Assembly: GCA_002470165.1 (NCBI GenBank)
Contig: DKNF01000018.1
Span: 1-7,254 of the forward strand
DNA: 7,254 bases
Reading direction: 5' to 3'
Source: Betaproteobacteria bacterium UBA7395
GTDB taxonomy: Bacteria; Pseudomonadota; Gammaproteobacteria; Burkholderiales; Rhodocyclaceae
Notes under the pieces: model-generated
Told to the model about the DNA's origin: nothing
The model's database searches: none
The model's input: the letters and a program-made list of their open reading frames with translations, nothing else
Shown here: positions 6,428-7,254 of the stretch, piece by piece
Layout: each line of letters starts with the position of its first letter
Numbering within the stretch: position 1 is the first letter of the stretch
Translations under genes and position numbers: made by a program

Positions 6428-7254
6428 TCAGGCCTGCTTCGGCTTTTCCGAGCGTGCCAGCTCGCGCATCAACAGCTTGACCTCGTTCTCGTCGAGCTCG
6501 CGGCATCGGCCGCGCTTGAGCTGCGGCGGCAGCGTGAACGGACCGTAACGAACACGGATCAGCCGGCTGACCGTACAACCGACGGCTTCGAACATGCGCC
6601 GGACTTCGCGGTTGCGCCCTTCGAACAGGCTGACCCGGTACCACTTGTTGGCCCCCTCGCCGCCGGCATCGACCAGGCTGGAAAAACTGGCCGGGCCGTC
6701 TTCGAGCTGGACGCCGTCGAGCAACTGCTGCTGGGCTTCCATGGTCAGTTCGCCGAGCACGCGCACGGCGTATTCCCGGACCAGCTCGGAGCTCGGGTGC
6801 ATCAGCTTGTTGGCCAGTTCGCCGGAGGTGGTGAACAGCAACAGGCCCGAGGTATTGAAGTCGAGACGACCGACGTTGATCCAGCGCCCGCCGCGCATGC
6901 GCGGCAGCGCGGCGAAGACCGACGGGCGGCCATCGGGATCGTCGCGCGAGACGATCTCGCCCTCCGGCTTGTGGTACATCAGCACGCGTGGCGGGCGCGA
7001 ACTGCTGCCGGTGAAGCGGATGTTGATCAGGCGTCCGCCGATCTTGACCTTGTCGGTCGGAATCACCGACTGGCCGATGGTGGCGACGACGCCATTGACG
7101 CTGACCTTGCCGGCGGCGATCCACTCTTCCATCTCGCGCCGCGAACCGACGCCGGCCTGGGCGAGGATCTTCTGCAGACGTTCCGGCTTGGCCGCCGCGA
7201 GCGGCCGCCCGTCACGCGCGATAGCGCCACGATTGGCCCGCCCACCGGTGTTCG
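6428..7254 (-). CDS. rluB: 23S rRNA pseudouridine synthase, RluB-type (5' end cut by window edge)
   Basis: RsuA/RluB-family enzyme; E. coli RluB makes pseudouridine 2605 in 23S rRNA. The frame stays open from the TGA at 6430-6428 to the window edge, giving 274 visible residues, so an internal ATG at 7132 is not the start. The visible part begins with a short low-complexity Arg/Gly/Ala stretch, then an S4 RNA-binding domain ([20 protein letters not shown], then GKVSVNG). The synthase core has [18 protein letters not shown], whose aspartate is residue 131 of the visible fragment and the expected catalytic nucleophile. [10 protein letters not shown] follows near the C-terminal side. E. coli RluB is 291 residues, so probably little is missing. 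The family member is assigned from motifs and location beside rimP; RsuA or RluF-like specificity cannot be excluded. Confidence 0.92.
   Translation of the reverse strand, partial: NTGGRANRGAIARDGRPLAAAKPERLQKILAQAGVGSRREMEEWIAAGKVSVNGVVATIGQSVIPTDKVKIGGRLINIRFTGSSSRPPRVLMYHKPEGEIVSRDDPDGRPSVFAALPRMRGGRWINVGRLDFNTSGLLLFTTSGELANKLMHPSSELVREYAVRVLGELTMEAQQQLLDGVQLEDGPASFSSLVDAGGEGANKWYRVSLFEGRNREVRRMFEAVGCTVSRLIRVRYGPFTLPPQLKRGRCRELDENEVKLLMRELARSEKPKQA

Noticed and set aside
6384..7124. 246-codon minus-strand frame overlapping rluB
   Set aside because: Out-of-frame shadow of rluB, rich in Arg, Ala and Pro. The overlapping frame carries the S4 and pseudouridine synthase motifs.

Overview
The window is a compact, fully collinear block of translation and transcription housekeeping genes, all on the minus strand. 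Read from right to left it carries rluB (5' end cut by the window edge), rimP, nusA, infB, rbfA, truB and rpsO (3' end cut by the other edge). This is the conserved proteobacterial nusA-infB operon. The high GC content, a NusA with two C-terminal acidic repeats, an IF2 of 911 residues, and an rluB-type pseudouridine synthase directly upstream of rimP point to a betaproteobacterium. The protein texture resembles Rhodocyclales (Dechloromonas/Azonexus-like), but that finer placement is only an impression.

Layout by region. Positions 7254-6428 hold rluB (23S rRNA pseudouridine synthase). Positions 6427-6289 are a 139-base control region with a near-consensus sigma70 promoter, a 5-bp hairpin, and an intrinsic terminator whose T-tract ends only 10 bases before the rimP start codon. 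Positions 6288-1224 hold rimP, nusA, infB and rbfA: gaps are 21 bases (rimP-nusA) and 17 bases (nusA-infB), and the infB stop and rbfA start share one base. truB follows after 7 bases and ends at 311. Positions 310-206 form a second control region with an extended -10 promoter candidate for rpsO and a leader with competing short hairpins. Positions 205-1 hold the first 68 codons of rpsO. No gene-free stretch exceeds 300 bases.

The genes act together in making and running ribosomes. RluB and TruB modify rRNA and tRNA, RimP and RbfA mature the 30S subunit, S15 is an early-binding 30S protein, IF2 starts translation, and NusA couples transcription pausing, termination and antitermination to ribosome synthesis. 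I see no mobile element, CRISPR array, tRNA gene or novel multi-gene system. The most interesting item is the promoter-hairpin-terminator arrangement in front of rimP. It looks like an attenuator controlling the operon that encodes NusA, itself a modulator of intrinsic termination.
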